From NCBI RefSeq assembly GCF_029784135.1, contig NC_073745.1, positions 314,076,936 to 314,140,935 of the forward strand: 64,000 nt of DNA, read 5' to 3'. Shown piece by piece: positions 60,101 through 64,000 of this stretch. Source of the stretch: Toxorhynchites rutilus septentrionalis (Eukaryota > Arthropoda > Insecta > Diptera > Culicidae). The translations under genes and the position numbers were made by a program. The notes beneath the pieces are model-generated. The model ran no database searches. It saw only the letters and a list, made by a program, of their open reading frames with translations, and was not told the origin of the DNA. Each line of letters opens with the position of its first letter. Position 1 is the first letter of the stretch.

Positions 60101-60420
60101 AATTTCTTTGTGAATTTTCCTGTGCGTTTTATTTTTACGGATGGCTTGCAGGGCCTGCACCAACCCCCTGTTTCGCCGGAGGACCATCGTGCACAGCTCT
60201 TTTTTGAGTCCCCGCTGGCACGAAGACAGTGATCAGCCGCCCCTAACATGGGGATCAGACGCTGTTTTGAGCCGCACTTCCATGGTGAACAGACGCTCGG
60301 ATAGGCCCCCTTCCCAGTCAGCATACGACCAAGATCCCACCGGGGTTGGTTACCCGATCTTCACTATGGTTACTCGTACCCCAGCCGGCACCACGGGGAG
60401 GTAGGGATAGGAGTTACTGG
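57170..60420 (-). mobile_element. RTE-clade non-LTR retrotransposon
   Basis: A minus-strand endonuclease-RT polyprotein region (57202-60050) is followed at the 3' side by a short tandem-repeat tail (ATAAATAAATAAAT, ~57160-57180), as RTE elements have. The upstream part to ~60420 has no recognised domain. The RTE assignment rests on the endonuclease/RT pattern; the name Jam1-like is only a recollection for mosquitoes. Confidence 0.7.
57202..60050 (-). pseudogene. RTE endonuclease-reverse transcriptase with few breaks
   Basis: Apurinic-type endonuclease first (KLGTWN, then IVALQEVCWKG, IVIGDLNAQVG, IDHVLIDGRHF and NIDSDHYLVMV, with catalytic-type E, D, N, H positions preserved). A TAA (59052-59054) interrupts the frame after RAAML but the same frame continues. 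Near 58600-58630 a deletion and shift removes the RT start. RT then reads GLICPIYKKGDKLDCGNYRA, IFVDFKAAYDTI, GLRQGDGISCLLFN and CFADDVDII with FADD intact. A second in-frame TAA (57463-57465) precedes the C-terminal MRWAGHVARLPDSSPAK and DYWRKIVKKI tail. It is a lightly damaged, probably inactive, copy. Confidence 0.75.
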
Positions 60421-62245
60421 ACAGGAAGCTAAGGACCACGAATGGGGTCTATTTTATGCCTGCAGGTACGCGAAGTACCGATGGTACGCTTAGTCCAGTC
60501 ATTTACCAACCAACATTTACCAATTTAAATTACAACTTAAGGTGAATAGGCCAAGCTTATTACATGTCCATAGTTTACAAATATAGCAAATTCGAACTAG
60601 CTCCTGTCTGTGTATTCATCAATTACTTACAACATACTGAGAAACGGAATAAAAATGTTTGTCATTTTTTTATATCAAAATCACAATTTTTTTTCATTGA
60701 TATAAAAATCACCGGCAAATATTGCCCGCCACCATCAATTAGTTTATAAGTGAAAACCAGCTGCAAAGTGTAAAAAAATAGTTGATTCTCTCTGTTGTTT
60801 CAACTTACCCCAGGATTGAAAAAAACATGCTCTAACTTCGAAAGTGTATTTCAGTTAGAATTTAAAGTTGTCACATCGAGAAAACTATTGATAGCGTATT
60901 GATCTAGTTTGGTTCAATGATGATATAAACTAATTTGAACGGAAAAAACGCATGAATCTATCCAATTTAGCATGACATATGCGAGTGACCACTTTACCTC
61001 CCGGCCAACGAAAAAAAAGTTCGATTTTTCAACTTGTTTTCTAATGACGAAATATGTACTATTTTAAATGTTTATGGTGAAGGTCGCTTGCTATCTTGAA
61101 CAACAATGAGTTGAACTACAATATTCTTACAAAAACGGGGATTGATGCGGTATGTGGGCGCAGGAAATGAGCATAATCCTTAGGGTGACTACTATGGCCC
61201 CACCTCCTCTAATTCAAACGCTGTTCCTTTTTCCCGACTTTATATGTTGAGTACAAACGAGACAAGCGGTAACAAATCGCTCCTGGTAGACATGGACGTC
61301 CTATTATTTTTTCACCGAAAATAAATAATAAAGAAAAATGTGTGTTAATATTGAAAACTGGGTTCCAAAGTTACATGGCATTACAGTAACATTTTACACG
61401 ATTAATTATGAAAAAAAAATCAGAAACGGTAATTTGATTGCGCGCAGATAATTTATTGTTGAAAATGTCCACTCCAAGGAATAGATGAACACACTGTGAT
61501 CTGGTACAAGTCAGTTAGCTGAGGTTACTATATTTTTCACAAATTGTAGCGAGACTAGTTAATTAAAAAAATATAATCGACGATTTCTAGAAAACGTTAC
61601 ACGGTCATATACACACAAGTTTTAAATCGGGTCAAAACTAAACTAATTTTATCTTTTACTTTGATATGTTAGGTATGGGGGAAAATCTTTAACACATAAC
61701 TCTTGTATCTTGTAATGGATACAAACTAATGCAAAGATGGTCGGAAAAAAATGCTTCAAATTATTATTATTATTATTATTAATAAACGAACTTTAACAGT
61801 GGAGCTGTATGACCAAAAATCGCCCATCAGCAATAAACCTGTCGAGAGGAGCATAAAAATTTCCCCGAATGGACTCATCCTCGGACATCGTGATAAATCT
61901 TTCCAGCCCGGGAACAACTTTGAAGCTGTGCACAAAGCCATGCCTATAGCAAGCCAAACGAGATGTTGCTCTTGCAACTGTTGCAAAATAGCGTGTTCGA
62001 TGCAATTGCTTATGCTCCTCTTTTTTCTGCGGGGCGAGTTTGGTGCTTTGTATTTTGTTTTTGCTCTTCGATTCGGTCTATGTTGGGTATGCAGTTAGTG
62101 TTGTGATTCTATCGTGTGGAGGGAAAATGTACGAAGGAGTGAATGAAATGGCTGCGCGTTGCGGAGGTGGTTTACGCAGGACATATTGTAGCTAGTAGCT
62201 AGCTAGTCAAACGAGTACCGGTCAAGAATTAAGACAGAAGAGGCT
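60421..62245. other. Non-coding upstream of a promoter
   Basis: Contains an ATT trinucleotide run (61763-61785). No gene or element was recognised; this could hold regulatory DNA for the promoter at 62246. Confidence 0.4.
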
Positions 62246-62308
62246 TATAAAGGGCTCGTCTTCGGTGGATACTTCCAGTTTGTGTCGGATAGACTCCGGA
62301 TCTAGTCG
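62246..62308 (+). promoter_or_regulatory. Core promoter: TATA, initiator, DPE
   Basis: TATAAA at 62246-62251 is 31 bases before the A of TTCCAGTT (62277), an initiator-like site. At +28 to +32 lies AGTCG (62304-62308), a good match to the insect downstream promoter element. All three at canonical spacing on the same strand is strong evidence for a start site. Confidence 0.65.
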
Positions 62309-62367
62309 AAGAATCGGACAAACCGTGGGAATATTGGCAGACAGAGAGTGGAAGAAAGAGTGCTAAG
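62277..62367 (+). other. 5'UTR exon 1 of a gene running off the right edge
   Basis: From the inferred start to the donor AAG|GTAAGA (62368) there are 91 bases with no ATG, so it is a non-coding first exon. The coding exons lie to the right, outside the window or undetected. The gene's identity is unknown. Confidence 0.55.
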
Positions 62368-63480
62368 GTAAGAGTTGTGTAAAATAGTGTCCATTAGAAA
62401 TCGGCTGCAGTGATTTTCAAGAAAGTTTAAAGAAAGTGTGTGCAACTGAAAACACTTAGTGTATTCAAAATGTGATTTAATACTGTTATGAGATATAACC
62501 ATCGATACATGTAATACGGTTTTGTGACGAACCGCAAAATCTCATTTTAAAGTACTGAAGTACTTTTACTAAAGATCTGCAGCTCTATCTCCCATTCATT
62601 CATTCACTTATGGAATAAATCAATACTATCTACTCATGTTCGAACTCAGTGGAATTTGGTCTCTGTTTCCTAACCTTAGCAACAGCTCTGGCTGCAATCC
62701 AAGAAACGTCCAAGCACCGTTTGGCGCCAGTCCAGGTTTCTCGGTGCCCACGAGTCACAGACTGCAGTTGAATTATTTTTTCGCATGCTGTCGTTGCATG
62801 CGAGGCTCCAATGAGAGAAACGCATAAGATGATTTAAACAACACACACTTTTTTTTTATTTTTACGCTTTTCTCATTTTCGAAATCACTGCTCTTGCGAG
62901 GAACTTTCATCTCCAGCTCGGCAAGGCCAAAGCTAGTTTCTGGTGGTGTGATAGCAGCCGAAACTGCATTGCCGCTTCTGGCCGCGAGCCAAAGCCCCGG
63001 GGCGGGAACGAAAGGAAAGCTTCGCAAAAAAGTGCCAACTTTGAGCCAAAATTTCGATCGTAGTGAGAGCGTTCCCTGGCGGCGAACGACGACTGGCGAC
63101 GGGATGAAAATAACAGAAAAAAACGCAGCATTCGGGAGTTTTAATCCGATACCATAAGTGAGTGAATGTGTGTAGGGGAAAAGGGGGGAATTTGGACCAC
63201 CTAAGCAAATTGTCTAATATTTCCAAACCAATAAGGTCTTAATAAAAAATGTCACATTGTTTACCGAGCTACACTTGTTTTCTCTCAATCAAGAATGTTT
63301 AATCATTATATCAAGTTTCAAATCACCAAATATATCATAAAAAAAAATTATTTTTGGACATGGGGTGAAAAACATACTTATGTTTATGTAAAGTATTTTA
63401 GGATAATGTTACAATCAGTAACAGTGTTCTGGAATCGATACCAGGTCGATACCAGATACAGACCAGAAAAATTGGATTGA
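62368..63480. other. Intron or flanking DNA with a GC-rich patch
   Basis: The 62880-63160 segment is GC-richer than its neighbours (GCAAGGCCAAAGC, GGCCGCGAGCC, CCCCGGGGCGGG) and has frames on both strands, none with a signature. It may be a regulatory island. No coding exon is called. Confidence 0.35.
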
Positions 63481-63504
63481 ACCATTTCGAATTCTGCATG
63501 GATC

Positions 63505-63645
63505 TTGTCACTGTTGTTCGAGCATTTTTAAACACTTTCGAAGCTTGGTCAAAGAAAATCCATTCTTGATGCGATTTTCAAGTTCCTCCTTCTTCCAACG
63601 TTGTTTGCTTATCCTCTTTTTGTAATTCAGCGGAATCTGGAATCA
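63505..63645 (-). pseudogene. Possible psq/pogo-type helix-turn-helix fragment
   Basis: The minus strand reads NYKKRISKQRWKKEELENRI then KNGFSLTKL, a basic start, W, then a Glu-rich helix and Ser/Leu turn. This resembles the psq-type DNA-binding helix of pogo-like transposases and related host factors. It is short, ends at a stop, and lacks a full second helix. Weak assignment. Confidence 0.25.
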
Positions 63646-64000
63646 ATTAGGCCAAAAAAAAAGCCTCAAACCTGTAGGACCAATTCACCCCACAAAAACG
63701 TGTCCATGTCACCCCACACAACATACAAAAATTGAAATGCAATTAATTTCATTTATTGTTATGAAACTTATGATTTCGCTGCATTAAATTGTTCCTCTTC
63801 TGAAGACGAACAGAACTTGACTGCACAATAAACGAAAAGTTTGTTTAATTAGCGGGAAAAACCATAAAACCTCGATCGGAAAACTCACATTTTTTGGCCA
63901 TCAATGTGCTTGCTGTGTTCATGCTACCGTTTTCTTCCACCTCTCGAATTTTACCAAAGTTTTTTACGTTAAGTACATACGGTTCAACAATAAAACTAGA
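63646..64000. other. Non-coding window edge
   Basis: No feature recognised. Confidence 0.3.

Overview
This is insect nuclear DNA, most likely from an Aedes-type mosquito. The evidence is AT-rich sequence with large TE-filled introns, a DD37E mariner of the mosquito ITmD37E type, tRNA-derived SINEs, an RTE-clade LINE of the kind common in Aedes, a BEL/Pao LTR element, non-autonomous Helitrons and many short inverted-repeat elements. The species call is inference from repeat content. No bacterial operon, CRISPR array, rRNA gene or convincing tRNA gene was seen.

Layout. 1-4.0 kb: an inverted-repeat element, a Tc1-like relic, a foldback element whose arms are degenerate tandem repeats, and a mariner 3' end. 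4.0-15 kb: mostly non-coding, with a weak candidate signal-peptide exon (4584-4648), a SINE, a mariner relic split by a TAA-flanked MITE, a THAP-domain exon inside a second TAA-flanked element, more relics and a second SINE. 15.0-28.7 kb: the main host locus, on the plus strand. It has secreted-type proteins with low-complexity Gly/Ala-rich repeats (DUF4774-like, from memory). Three different 3' ends are visible: exon A (15083-16394, with poly(A) signal), exon B (16942-17724, with poly(A) signal) and the chain C-D-E (18201-18631, 18700-18966, 27851-28662). The 8.9-kb D-E intron holds two Helitrons in opposite orientations, one of them carrying a young ITmD37E insertion.

29.7-36.7 kb: a nearly complete BEL/Pao retrotransposon on the minus strand with two 356-bp LTRs that differ at 4 sites and a 5-bp target duplication, but with a broken reading frame. 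36.7-49.3 kb: a 313-bp internally deleted copy of the THAP element, degenerate mariner copies, a palindrome built from two mariner 3' ends, a small MITE and a four-copy ~200-bp repeat. 49.9-53.3 kb: a 3.3-kb palindromic element interrupted by a 1032-bp TTAA-flanked element and a long TA microsatellite. 57.2-60.4 kb: an RTE-clade LINE on the minus strand. 62.25-62.37 kb: a well-formed core promoter (TATA, initiator, DPE at canonical spacing) and a 5'UTR exon ending in a splice donor. It marks a plus-strand gene that continues beyond the window.

How it fits together: host coding content is small (about 2.8 kb of exon), and transposons account for most of the rest. Nesting gives a relative history: Helitron then ITmD37E; palindrome then TTAA element; old mariner then TAA MITE. 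Several reading-frame breaks in the youngest elements sit in A/T homopolymers, so real decay and consensus error need to be separated before calling them dead.
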